This document shows positions 30,241-41,482 of a stretch of 64,000 bases of DNA, piece after piece. The DNA is from Cephalotus follicularis (lineage: Eukaryota > Streptophyta > Magnoliopsida > Oxalidales > Cephalotaceae). The stretch spans positions 1-64,000 of the forward strand of contig BDDD01005174.1 in assembly GCA_001972305.1 (NCBI GenBank), in the 5' to 3' direction. Every line of letters starts with the position of its first letter. The first letter of the stretch is position 1. The position numbers were made by a program, and so were the translations under genes. Under the pieces are notes generated by a model. It worked only from the letters and a program-made list of their open reading frames with translations. It was not told the origin of the DNA and made no database searches.

Positions 30241-31493
30241 AAGGACCTATATACCTCAGACTAAGCTAGCCACGCTTGCCAAAACGAATCACTCCAGTGT
30301 ATGGCGATACACGAAGGAACACCTTATCTCCTACAAAGAACTCCAAGTCCTTGCGGCGCCGGTCAACATAACTCTTCTGCCTGCTCTGCGCTGCTAGCAA
30401 TCATTCTCGGATAAGCTTCACCTTCTCTACCATATCTTGAACCATCTCGGGACCTAACAACCTACGGTCCCCGACCTCATCCCAACACAATGGAGTCCTA
30501 CAATGCTTACCATACAAAGCTTCATACGGTGCCATACCAAGGCTGGTCTGGTAGCTGTTGTTGTAGGCGAATTCGATCAAGGTCAATCGAGAATCCCAAC
30601 TCTCCTTGAAATCCATCACACAAGCTCTCAACATATCTTCAAGAATCTGGATCGTCCGCTCAGACTGCCGATCAGTCTGAGGATGATACGCTGTACTGAG
30701 TCGCAACTCTGTACCCAGCGCTGCTTGCAAGCTCTGCCAAAATCTTGAAGTGAACCTGGGATCTCTGTCCAAAAAAATACTGCTGGGGACTCCATGCAAC
30801 TTGATGATCTCGTCCACATACAACAACACCAACCTTTGCAAGCTATACACCATCCGTATCGGCAATAAGTGAGCCGACCTTGTCCGTTGATCCACCATGA
30901 CCCATATGGCATCGTGTTTCCTCCGCGTCAGGGGAAAACCTGAGACGAAATCCATAGAAATATGATCCCACTTCCATTCAGGGATAGGAAGAGACTGTAG
31001 AAGACCTGATGACTTCTGTCTTTCCGCCTTCACTTGTTCATAAGTCAAGCATCTTGCCATGAACAATCTCCCTCTTCATTCCTCACCACCAATAGTAGGA
31101 CTTAAGATCACGATACATCTTGGTACTTCCTAGATGCATCGACCAAGCAGAACAATGAGCTTCATCCAAAATCTCCTTCTTAAGCTCTACCACGTGCGGC
31201 ACACATAACCTCGGCCCAAACATTAGAGCACCATCCTCTCTTATGTGGAACTCTATCTGTGCTTCTTCTCGGACTTGCCTTAAGAGCATAACCAATCTCC
31301 AATCCTTCTCTTGAGCCTCACGAATCTGGTCTACCAAAACTGACCTCACACGAAGAGAAGCTACTGATGCACCATTGTCCTCAACAGACAACTCTACACC
31401 CAAGGATCTTAATTGCTCCAACAAAGGCAAATAGATCTTCCAAACATGCGCAAGGGGAATGGAAGACTTCCTGCTCAGCGCATCGACTACCAC
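30241..31493 (-). pseudogene. Gypsy integrase, zinc domain and core (element K)
   Basis: 31083-31493 carries the linker from RNase H and the zinc-domain start (DEAHCSAWSMHLGSTKMYRD, SYYWW). 30401-31066 carries CLTYEQVKAE (the second Cys of C-x2-C is Tyr), SMDFVSGFPLT, LDRDPRFTSRFW and QTDRQSERTIQILE; all three catalytic acidic residues remain but a conserved Gly is Arg. NNSYQTSLGMAPYEALYG follows. Frameshifts lie between the segments. K diverges clearly from D and M in sequence, so it represents a second chromovirus lineage of the same general type. Confidence 0.8.
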
Positions 31494-32790
31494 GTTAGCC
31501 TTGCCGGGTGATACTCAATGGTGCAATCATAATCCTTGATCAACTCGATCCATCTTCTTTGACTCATGTTGAGATGCTGTTAGGAAAACATATACTTTAA
31601 ACTCTGATGGTCGGTAAAGATCTGACAGACCTGTCCATACAGGTAATAGGGCCAAATCTTCAATGCAAAGACCACTGCTGCTAACTCTAGACCATGGGTA
31701 GGATAGTTATGCTCGTGGGCCTTCAACTGCCAAGAAGCACAAGCTATCACCTTGCCTTCTTGCATCAGCATACAACCTAGCCCTTGCTTGGAAGCGTCAC
31801 TGTAAACCACAAAACCAACACTTGGAGAAGGAAGAACCAACACTGGAGCTGACGTCAACCTGTGCTTCAACTCCATGAAACTACTCTCATAAGCGTCCAA
31901 CCAAAGGAACTTTACCACCTTCTTCGTCAAATTTGACAGAGGAGCGGCTATCAAGGAGAACCCTCCGATGAACCCCCTGTAATAGCCAGCCAAACCAAGA
32001 AAACTGCAAACCTCAGACACGTTCCTCGGTCGCTCCCAAGATAAAACAGATTCCAACTTCCTCAGGTCCACTTCAATCCCCTGGCCCGAGATCATATGGC
32101 CCAAAAAGACTACCTTGTCCAACCAGAACTCACACTTATTGAGCTTAGCATACAACCTATGGTCTCTTAACGTTTGCAGCACGATCCGCAAGTGTTAACC
32201 ATGCTCGGTCACATCCCAAGAATACACCATAACATCATCTATGAACACAACCACAAAGGTGTCAAGATAAGGCTGGAACACTCATTTCATCAACTCCATC
32301 AAAGTTGCTGGAGCGTTGGTAAGACCAAATGGCATAACTGAAAACTCAAAGTGGCCATATCGGGATCTAAAGGCTATTTTGGGGACATCCTGCTCCTTTA
32401 TCCTTAGCTGGTAATAACCCGAGCGAAGATCAATCTTCAAAAACACATCGGCATCCATCGACTGGTCAAACAAGTCATCAATCCGAGGCAACGAATACTT
32501 GTTTGTCACCGTGACTTTGTTGAGCTGCCTATAATTGATTCACAATCGTAAAGCATCGTCATTCTTCTTCACGAACAAAACTGGAGCACCCCAAGGAGAA
32601 CTACTAGGTCTAATGAGCCCCTTCTCCAACAAATCCTCTAACTCTGCCTTCAACTCCTTTAGCTCTATCGGTGCCATCCAATACAGAGCAGGGAATACTA
32701 GCGATGCACTAGGGATCAACTCAATGGTAAAATCTGTTGCTTAGACAAGCAGCAACCCCGGAACTCATCTGGAAAAACATCCAAGAAATC
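31494..32790 (-). pseudogene. Gypsy RT and RNase H (element K)
   Basis: RT N-terminal words ([15 protein letters not shown]) occur near 32555. 32282-32509 holds [24 protein letters not shown] and [11 protein letters not shown], and the FIDDVMVYS box lies at about 32220-32250 beyond a stop. 31580-32191 holds [30 protein letters not shown] and the RNase H core [18 protein letters not shown], with [15 protein letters not shown]. Stops near 32281 and 31578 and frame changes break it. RT copies element RNA to DNA; RNase H removes the template. Confidence 0.8.
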
Positions 32791-33300
32791 TCAGACCACT
32801 GGAATACCTTCGGTCTCTTGCTCGGACATCCTCGTGTCTACCACATGAGCCAAGAAACTTTGTCCACCCTTATGCAAGATCTTCCTTGCGGACATAGCCG
32901 AGATCATCTTGATCGGCACTAAACACTGTTCATAAGTGAACTCCATAACGGATCCATCCGTCAAAAGGAAAGAAACAACTCTCCGCGAACAATCCACCAC
33001 TGCTTTGTGATTCGCAAGCCAATCCATGCTCAGGATGACATCAAAATCTTCAATGGGGAAAGGAATAAGGTTGGCTGGGAAGCTCTGCCCACCAACCAAA
33101 ACATCACAAGCCTTGAGCACCTGACCTACTCGATAGGTCTGCTCGGTTGGGACTGAACCACTACCTCTGCTTCCAACGGACACAACTCCTTATCCGTATG
33201 AATGCAAAATGCATAAGCAATAAAAGACAAAGCGGCTCCAGTATCAAACAAAACTGTTGCATCTCTACCAAGGATAATAGCCATACCTATAGCCACATCT
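32791..33300 (-). pseudogene. Gypsy protease region (element K)
   Basis: A minus frame near 33205-33290 gives AIILGRDATVLFDTGAALSF with the D-T-G protease active site. The next frame (32791-33183) gives YRVGQVLKACDVLVGG, PIEDFDVILSMDWLANHKA and GQSFLAHVVD, typical for the C-terminal half of plant Gypsy proteases. A frameshift near 33185 separates them. Confidence 0.7.
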
Positions 33301-33439
33301 GGAGCTGCAAAGGCATCATCCCTAGCGTAAACTTTGGAAGTTGCGGCAGGTCTACTCGGCGGCCTGCTGCTACCTGCCCTGGAGGTAACTGCTTACGAAG
33401 CTATGGACCTTGTCCACGGCCTTGCCGATTGCTGTCCTT

Positions 33440-34611
33440 TTTGTCCCGATCCTCTACCTGATGGTTGCCTAGAAGAAGCAACTGGTCCAGGCGCTTCTGA
33501 CAACTTGTGAGCCTGGGGACACTTCCCGGTTGCCCACATAGAAAACATACCCGAGAATCAGACTTGTAATTCCCAAAATGGAACTGCCCACACCGCTGGA
33601 ATCTCGGTGGTTACGAGGAAGCTGCTGCACCCTGAGACGCACCACCAGTTGCTGGAGTAAACGTAGGATGCAGGGAAAACATTCCCTAACCATCCGACCT
33701 GGTCAGAGAACGATATTCTCGGCCACCATGCATTCCCGAGGACCTATTTCTCCTTCTTCCTTGACCCTTGGAAGCACTCTAACTCTGCTCGACCTGAGAA
33801 GCAGCATGCTTATGTCCTCTATCTTGCATAGCCCTCTGGTCTGAAAGACTCTGCTCGACACACATGGCAGCCACTACCAAGTCACCAAAAACTGTCCATG
33901 TGATGAGAGCAGGTGAATGCCTCACCTCGGGTCTCAAACCTCCCAGGAACTTCTGACACCGCTCTTCATGGTCTGTAACAAGCGCTGGAGCAAAATGAGA
34001 TAGCTCCATGAAGAAATACTCCTACTCCACCACTGACATGTTGCCTTGCCGTAGATTGAGGAACTCCCTCCTCTTCTCCAGCACATACGTTGGAGGATAA
34101 AAATACTGCCGGAACTCCCGTCGAAAGATATCCCAAGATATCTCTTCTACCTCGGCGTGTCTCGCCTTGAGAGCATCCTACCAACGACGAGCATTCCTCT
34201 GCATCAAGAAAGACGCAAGCCGAACATGCGAATCATCAGTGATCCCAATCTATTCAAAGATCTCTTCAATGCGGCTCAACTATACCTCCGCATCTACTGG
34301 ATCGGCCGTTCCTTCAAAAGTCGTAGCGGCTAAATGCTGCATACGCTCTATAGGTAAAGCCTGAGGCCTAGGAAATGCCAATGCTTGAGCCATCATCATA
34401 AAAGTCTGCATCATATCCGACTGACTGTCTGTACCAGCTGAAGAAGGAACATGCACTGCAGAGTGTGCTGCCAAAAAGTCGACTGCCACGGTCGAGCTTC
34501 CTGCCCTTCCACTCCTGGCTCGGCATGAACTTCAGGATCTACGCGTGGTGGAGAGACCACTCTACCCCTACCACGACCATGACTTCCAACAAGACCACGC
34601 CGCACTACCAT
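33440..34611 (-). pseudogene. Gypsy gag (element K)
   Basis: A likely start at 34611 gives MVVRRGLVGSHGRGRGRVVS, with a frameshift near 34490. Next come MQHLAATTFEGTADPVDAEV and, after stops, the gag domain (RHAEVEEISWDIFRREFRQYF, LRQGNMSVVE, MELSHFAPALVTDHEERCQK, FLGGLRPEVRHS). The zinc-knuckle start CFLCGQPG appears at about 33535-33560, followed by a frameshift. Several stops occur. It is a capsid gene relic about 1.15 kb long. Confidence 0.75.
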
Positions 34612-34749
34612 CCATCACATGCAAGGTTAGGGGATTACTAAGAAATGTACTTTATATGAAATGCATGCAATGCACAACTTGTAAGCCCCAAGAAAATAAT
34701 CAACTAAGCCTGGGCTTCATCCCACTGGTTACACCAAACCAACCATGTT

Positions 34750-34760
34750 CTCTGATACCA
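34750..34760 (-). other. Primer binding site, iMet-tRNA type (element K)
   Basis: Minus strand TGGTATCAGAG, a few bases from the presumed LTR end near 34765 and about 140 bases upstream of gag. Confidence 0.7.
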
Positions 34761-34764
34761 AGCT

Positions 34765-37460
34765 AACTGGACCCGTTCCCGTCCGAGTAGGGAGACGAGC
34801 TCTGCCAGGAAAGGCACTCCAAAACCCAAACACCAGACGAAAAACACTGAGCAATTGCTCCAGGCGTCTAAAACGCAAAAGCCCGACGAGAATTCTAGGT
34901 CTGAGCACACCCAACACCACATGGGATAAAATGAAACTACTGGGGAACCAAAGAGCTCCATTTCACTTAAGCCCAAGGAAACCCCACACGCGCTCCACAC
35001 GTGGACACGATAAAACATCAAGGTCTGCTAAAGCCTGAGGAACCAAACGACTACGTTCCTCACCTCGGAAAAAATAACACCTTACGCACTCAGGCCTAAA
35101 CCCGAGCTATATGCCCAAGGAACCTAAGTGCATCAAAATCCCCGAGGACCCGCAAAAAGCCTGGGGACACACCAAAGTCCGAGGATCCTCCAACATCCAA
35201 GGACGCATGAATGCCGGAGGGCTCACTAATGTCCAAAGACATACACGGAAACAAAGATCCATGCACCCCTCACATCCGAGGACTGCCAACTAACCTAGTG
35301 GTCTGGCATCTACTTCCCTAGAACCAAGAACATGCCCGGGCAATGACCGAGATGGTCTGACTTTCTGTCGAGGAAGCCTACCATGCACAACATCCATCCT
35401 AAGGTCGATCCAATGCCCAACCACATCCTCAGCATAACACACATCCTTACCTAGCCTCAAAAGCTCAGAATTGAGGCCATCACCACCTAAACCTCAAGCG
35501 TCACTAAGGGAACAAAAGTCGAGAAGAAAATACCATTTCCATAAATCATAAAAATGATTATACATCAATATCCATCAGGGGTTTATACAAAGCTATTTAC
35601 AAAACTACCCAAAAGAATGCCCCAAATACATGAACAAAAACTAGCCCAAAAGGCCAGGGGAGGTGCCTACTCTGCGGTCTACCTTGCAAAACCTTTAAGT
35701 GGTCTGACGAGAGAGAAAACGTCACCTCCTTCCTCAACTGCAAAACAACCTAGGAGGGGGTTAGTCCAAAGACTAGTGAGAGGAGAGAGAAAGAATTCCT
35801 TAGGCGTCAAACGAACGCTAGACGCAGAGAATACAAAGCTATGCCCCAACTGGGCCAACAAACTCACCTCGGCTCACCATCCGAGGGTACTCAACAGGAA
35901 TCATAAGACTACTTGGAGCATAAAAACATAGCAAGAGATATATGAAATCAACAATGCTGAGAAACAGTAGAAGAGAGACATAAGTAAAGCAAAGTGCCCG
36001 AACCAATTTCCTGAGGACCCAACAAAAAGGATCTTAGACTCCAGGGATCAATTGATCGAAGGAATACGGGTACCTTCCATATTACCAAATCACCTCAGCC
36101 TTTCACCTCGGCCATATCCAATACATCTACTAGCCCCGAGTTTCATGGCGACAATCTCAACAGTTCCTGGAACAGGAGATAAAAATCATAGGCTTACAGG
36201 GAGTGCACCACCTGCCATGTATCGATACAGAGAGCCACAAGTCTTGGTCTTCCACCAGAGGTGCTGACTGATCAGTGTCAAACCCGGCCCCTGGGAGACA
36301 AGCAGATCATGAACACCGAATGAGGGGCTAGAGAATCACCGCTAAGGCACCACCCTCGTCGGTAATCGTGTATGAGAACTTCGACTGGGAAGGTCAGCGA
36401 ATCACAGACCCAAACCATCCTTCATATGGGATCCCATAGAGAAGCATCATAACGGTCCTCACAATCCCCAGTAACTAATATCCAGAACCAACAACACATG
36501 GTATCCACAAGCATGAAATATATATGACAAAGAGGGGACAACACATATCAACCCAAGAACCCCAAGCCCACCACAGCTCTGAAATCAATATCAACAAGAA
36601 TATGTCAAGATAATAAGGAAGAACAATTCCTGGAAGAAAGACACCGTGGATAGAGATAACATATAATCGAGGACAGAAAATAAGCATAAGACTCTCAACT
36701 ATTTCAAAGTAAAGGAAAGGAATGTCCCACTCACCAATTAACCGTACGCCTCCGCACAAGCTTCCTATAGCTCAGTATCCACACTCGGCTCCTCAGCTAC
36801 AAGAACAAAGAACAACACAGAATTAGCAAAGTCTGCACAAAAACATAGGAAAACATGCATATAGCCTACAATGCATGATCGTCTCCTTGGATAGTCCTCC
36901 TAGCCATCCCCAACGCTCAACACCTCACCACTGATCACCACGATAACCACCGTCGTCTCTAACTCCACCGTAAATGGAACTCCACTGTAAATGGGAGGTT
37001 TAGCACGCACATTGCCAAGCTAACAGAGGAAATGAGATGAAGAAAGGAACAGCTCACCTCGATGAACGCAAGGTTAAAGATCTTCAAACCAAACTCGCAT
37101 TCACCAAAGGAAACTTCAGAAGAAAGAAGAAGAGAAAGCATAGAGAACTTACGCTTCTCTCAACTAACACACTTCTGGCTCCAACAACCGATACAACAAC
37201 GGCTCCTTACTGATTATACTACTTGACGTGAGAGTTGTGTGCTTGACAAGATGGAACACTGAAATTCCTTACACAACCTGCCACACCCACGTGCACATTG
37301 CCTCTACACCAGCGTCGCGCTCCAAAACCATCCAAGGCAAAAGAAAAAAGCAAAACCAAACAACCAAAGACCAAACCACAAGGCCCAACATGTCCAAAAG
37401 AAAAGAAAATTTCCAGGGCCCAAAACCAAAGAGTCCATTGCCCAAATTGGACGTTGGTCA
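34765..37460 (-). repeat. Element K 5' LTR (family L5), start missing
   Basis: No coding content fits. Minus-sense features resemble L4: TGGGCC words near the start (37380-37440), then a leader with a splice-donor-like ATCGAG/GTGAGC at 37051-37065, then irregular CCGAGG-containing repeats around 35100-35300. The U3 start is replaced at about 37461 by integrase sequence of element I on the plus strand. The frames at 35554-35931, 36052-36267 and 37219-37644 show no family resemblance. Confidence 0.6.
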
Positions 37461-37790
37461 TCACATTTTGAGATCCTTGAGAGAATAGGGGTAGTTGACT
37501 ATAGACTCGCCTTGCCACCCAGTTTATCGGATGTGCATAATGTATTTCGTGTCTCAATGCTAAGAAAATATTGTCCATATCCCTCTCACATGCTACAATA
37601 TGAGCTGTTGGGGTTAATGACAGAAGTGAGTTACGAAGAGACACCTATCCAAATCCTTGACCGTCGAATTAAACAGTTAAGAAGCAAGGTTATTGCATTA
37701 GTGAAAGTACTATGGCAATATCATGGACTTGAAGAAGCTACCTAGGAGTGTGAGGAAGAAATGAGAGCAATGTACCCTCATCTGTTTTAA
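37461..37790 (+). pseudogene. Gypsy integrase C-terminus (element I)
   Basis: The frame begins at HFEILERIGVVDYRLALPPS, continues DVHNVFRVSMLRKY and EETPIQILDRRIKQLR, and ends VKVLWQYHGLEEAT, a TAG at 37743-37745 in place of Trp, then EMRAMYPHLF. This is the SH3-like plus chromodomain-like end of a Tekay/Del-type integrase. Everything upstream is missing; the start is the junction with the element K LTR. Confidence 0.8.
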
Positions 37791-37818
37791 CCTTATAGAA
37801 TCTCGGGACGGGAATTCT

Positions 37819-37833
37819 TTAAGGAGGGGAGGA
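37819..37833 (+). other. Polypurine tract of element I
   Basis: TTAAGGAGGGGAGGA directly before the LTR start TGTAATGCCCC at 37834. Confidence 0.8.
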
Positions 37834-39273
37834 TGTAATGCCCCGAAATTTTATACAAATAATTGTAATAAATAATATTGTGAAATGGTGATTAGGATTG
37901 GTAATATTTTCTTCTCTTCTCTTCTTGGGCCAAACTTGGGCTGTGGAAGAAATGTGATCTTTTGGGCTGACCTAGATTATGGAAGGAAAAGGGATAATGA
38001 GCTGGCCATTCTAAGAAAGGCGGTGTATGTGTGTGTGTGGAGAATTCTAGAGCCTTCCACTCAAATTAAAAGGGAGATAGTTTGTGGCAAAAGGGACCAC
38101 CTGCCTCATAATTCAGAGAAGAGACAAAGGAGAGCGCCTTTGTCTAGAGAGTTTGACTCTCCCTCTCTCCCTCTCTGCTCTCAATTTATTTTCTCGTCTC
38201 CGGACCCGGAAGGAGACAACGAGAGAGCAAAATTAAGAGAGGAAAGATTGGTTTGGCATAAAGAATGAGTCTTCAGACTTGCAGCAGGGAGTATAACCAG
38301 AAGGAGATAGCAAATCAAAGATTTACAGTAGTTCTCCAAAATCTACAGGAATCAATTGATATTGAGGTAGGTTCTAATCTTATCCTTGAGCTGATATATG
38401 TTTATATATATCTGTTGTAATGTTTTATGTTGTTGTAAATTGATAAATCGCATTGTTTAAATTTGATATGGTTGATTGCCTGAATGAGTCTTGAATTGTG
38501 GAAGTGTTGTTTAACAGCTATATTGTATTGTCAAGCCCTTAGGCTATCGATGCCTCTAATTAGAGCATTGGCGCTTTAATGGAATTGTAACTCAGTATTA
38601 GAGGCAGACCTCGTACTTGAAGGAAAGACTTCAGTACTAGAAGGCAGACCTTGTACTTGAAGGAAATCGTATTGTTATACTTCGTATATGTGTTAGATGT
38701 TAAGTCTAAGTCAAACCAGACCTCGAAGGAAGAGGTCATTGCGTCACAAGACTGTAGAGAAGACTTGTCCATGAGGCGGCAGAGAAGACCTGCTCCACAA
38801 GACTGCAAAGAAAACTTGTCCATAAGGCGGTAGAGAAGACCTGAGCGCCAAGGATGCAGAGCAGACCTGTCCACAAGGCTGCAGAGTAAACCTGCACCCA
38901 GGTCGCTGAGAAGAGTAGACCTGCACTTACAGTATCGAAGAGTATAGTAGAGCAGACCTATCCCAAGATTGTGGTGAAGACTTGCGCTAATAGCGCTTTG
39001 AACGGCAGAGAAGGCATTAAGTACTATTCTCTGCCGACATACGCCTAATAACCCTGCATCCCTTTTGGTATCTACAAGGGGATTCAATACTCTTTTTCTA
39101 AGGATTTTATTATGTAGTTAGGAACCCTAAGGGTCACAACAATTGGAGATGACCATAAAGGTCACAACAACTAAGATGACCATATAGGTCACCATCAATA
39201 GAGATGACCGAAAAGGTCATCCACCAATGGAGATGACTGTAGAGGTCACAACTAATTGAGATGATCATAAAGT
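37834..39273 (+). repeat. Element I 3' LTR (L4-type), first part
   Basis: The start TGTAATGCCCCGAAATTTTA follows the polypurine tract. Features in order: TGGGCC/TGGGCT words at 37925-37970, a CTCTCTC leader near 38160, a splice-donor-like TTGAG/GTAGGT at 38365/38366, a ~30-bp tandem array at 38585-39000, and a 28-bp array from 39127. The LTR is split by solo LTR J and resumes at 41483. Confidence 0.75.
38585..39000 (+). repeat. Degenerate GCAGACCTG tandem array in element I LTR
   Basis: Units built around GCAGAGAAGACCTG or AGAGAAGACTTGTCC recur about every 24-30 bases. Examples include 38757-38780, 38813, 38835 and 38860-38880, with an earlier CAGTACTAGAAGGCAGACC form at 38630-38655. The 175-codon minus frame at 38560-39087 only translates this repeat (RLMDKFSLQSCGAGLL-like repeats) and is not called. 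Confidence 0.7.
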
Positions 39274-39278
39274 CACCA
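39127..39278 (+). repeat. 28-bp tandem array (AGATGACCATAAAGGTCAC), interrupted by J
   Basis: About five to six units of AGATGACC-n-AAGGTCACAACAA-type sequence at 26-29 base spacing. Each contains a short inverted pair GACC/GGTC. The array is cut at 39278 by solo LTR J and one to two more units follow at 41478-41520. Confidence 0.75.
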
Positions 39279-41477
39279 TGTAACGTCCGGTGTTTTCCTG
39301 AATGTAATGTTTCATTTATGATGTAATCTTAAACTTGATTAATGGAAATGTTGAGTTTTTGAACTCAAAAGATGCTTGCAAACCCTAATTATGGACCTGG
39401 AAATGGGATGAGTATGTTAAAGCTTGAAATGGCGCTGTTTTGGGACAAAGACATCGACGCCTTTTTGAAAGACGTCGACGCCTTTGGGGTTTGAGGTACA
39501 CGTGATTACATAGGCATACACATCGACATTGGGAGAAGGCATCGACACCTTCTTACAAAAATAGAAAAGACATTGACGTCTAAGTAAAGACGTCGACGCC
39601 TTTGTAGAGGATGGCTGTCACGTTCTTCGCTGACAGAGTAACATGCAAGGGGATCTTGGGGGCTTTACCAGACGCGTTTTCAAGTGCCTTATGACGTGTT
39701 GGGCATGTCGGTGTGTTGCCAGGAATGCTCAGAACATGTCCTCACATGGAACATGCAAAGGATTACCACCCTCACATGCAACCTGCAAGGAAAAAGGATT
39801 AAAGAAAACAAAAGAAATGCAGAAAGAAGGAACCCTCCCCACTTATCTCTCTCGTTCCATAACACCAGAAGAAAGAGAAGGAATAAGGCAGTGAGTGTGA
39901 GTGCCACCATTGTTGAGCAGGAAACTTGGAGCTTGCACACCAACTGCTAGGACGAACCAGGGAGCTTCCCAGCCGTACCTGGACTCGAGTGACTTCGTGG
40001 AATACTAAAAGAGGTGGACTTTCAGTTTCTAACTTGAGGCCAGAGGTAGGGGAAAGCCATACTGTAATTGCGAGTTTGATATTCATGCATGGTTTATGAT
40101 TTTGGATGTATGAAATGCTTGATTCTTGAAATGATATTGTTACTGGAATGATGCCACGATATGCTAGATATGTTTTGAGTATCTACATGTTGGTTTCTTG
40201 CCTTGAAAACCTGTTATTATGCATAATTATGAGTTGTTAAGGTCACTGTTTGTTAAGTCGTGAGGTAGAGGACGACTACTGTTGGAAAAGACATCGACGC
40301 CTTTAGTTGAACATCGACGTCTTTTAGGTTTTGCCTCGTTACTGAATGAAAGGGATCGACGTCTATGGAAAGACATCGACGACGTAGGCTACCTACCTGG
40401 GAATTGGATGTGAAAGACATCGACGCCTAAGGTTCCTACCTTAACGCGTCGACGCCATCAACAACACGCTGTCGTTTTAATGTTCCAGACCTTGAACGTC
40501 GACGCATAAGAAATGGACATCGACGCCTTCTGTAGGAGAACGCGCTGACACTGAGACTGGGACATCGACGTCTGACGTGAAAGACATCGACGCCTTTGGG
40601 GAAAGACGTCGACGCCTTTGTTACTGTTTGGGGTTTCCTTCATCAAATGATATGAAATGATCCAGATTCCTATTAGGGTGTAATTGAGCATATGTATGCA
40701 TTACATATGCACTGTTTATTGACTGTTTGTATACTGTTTGTGAATTGTTTATGATTTCTAAAGTATTGGTATTTAGAAATGCTTATATGAACTCGAAATA
40801 GGGTCCTATGTGGACATACTGTACTGTACTGTTTATTGGTCCTTTACGGACATTACTGTGACTGTTGATGTAGCCCTGGCCGGGTTACTACTGTACTGTT
40901 ACTGTACACATATATTTCTTATATATGTAACACTGATATTTTACTGTACTGATATACGTATTTTCATATATGTATAAATTGGGTCTCCACTGCACTGCAT
41001 CATTTATGCATTCATATCATGACATGCATTATGTTGATCCCGATTTACTGTTATGACTTAGCCGAGTGAGGACAAAGGCTAACCCCCTACTTTACAGATT
41101 GATGCAGTGGGCTTTTGGGTCGGCATGGATGAAGACCGAGCTGTTATATTCTTGTTTTTGTTATCATTTGTTTTGTATTAAACCCATGTGGATATGATTT
41201 TCGGATGTACCATTGTTATGGTTCTGTTTCTGAAGGAATTTTATATTGAACTGTATTCTCATGCTCCGTTTTATGGGCGATTAGCTGTTATGACTGGTTT
41301 TGGGTAGCGTGCGGTATGGGACGCACGTTACGTGTTTACAGCTTATGAACTTGTTATGCTTCCGCAACTGACAGTTTGATTAAAAGTTTTAAATTTTATG
41401 GTTTTTACATGAGATGTATCTTTATGTTAATTGCCTTTACCGCTTTAATATCGCGTTTTTATAAACGGGGTGTGACA
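39279..41477 (+). mobile_element. Solo LTR J (Gypsy), 2,199 bp, TSD CACCA
   Basis: Starts TGTAACGTCCGG and ends AACGGGGTGTGACA, flanked by perfect CACCA repeats (39274-39278 and 41478-41482). It has LTR length and no PBS, gag, pol or polypurine tract, so it is a solo LTR, the usual product of recombination between two LTRs. It contains the AAATGGCGCTGTTTTG box (39427), palindrome clusters at 39444-39605 and 40288-40622, the leader phrase CCACCATTGTTGAGC (39904) and the splice-donor-like CAGAG/GTAGGGG (40045/40046). Since the flanking array is continuous across it, J is younger than element I. Confidence 0.9.
40288..40622 (+). repeat. Palindrome cluster in solo LTR J
   Basis: A dozen or so copies of AAAGACATCGACGCCTTT-type sequence, including exact or near-exact copies at about 40290-40307, 40430, 40579-40596 and 40603-40620. 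Many are full inverted repeats centred on TCGA. Confidence 0.8.
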
Positions 41478-41482
41478 CACCA

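Noticed and set aside
35554-35931. A 125-codon plus-strand frame in the K LTR.
   Set aside because: No motif, antisense to the LTR, and no counterpart in other copies.
38560-39087. A 175-codon minus-strand frame with internal repeats.
   Set aside because: It translates the degenerate tandem array of the element I LTR; no start context or family resemblance.
39127-39278. Regularly spaced repeats, superficially like a CRISPR array.
   Set aside because: Plant nuclear retroelement context, units degenerate along the whole period with no unique spacers; it is a minisatellite in an LTR.
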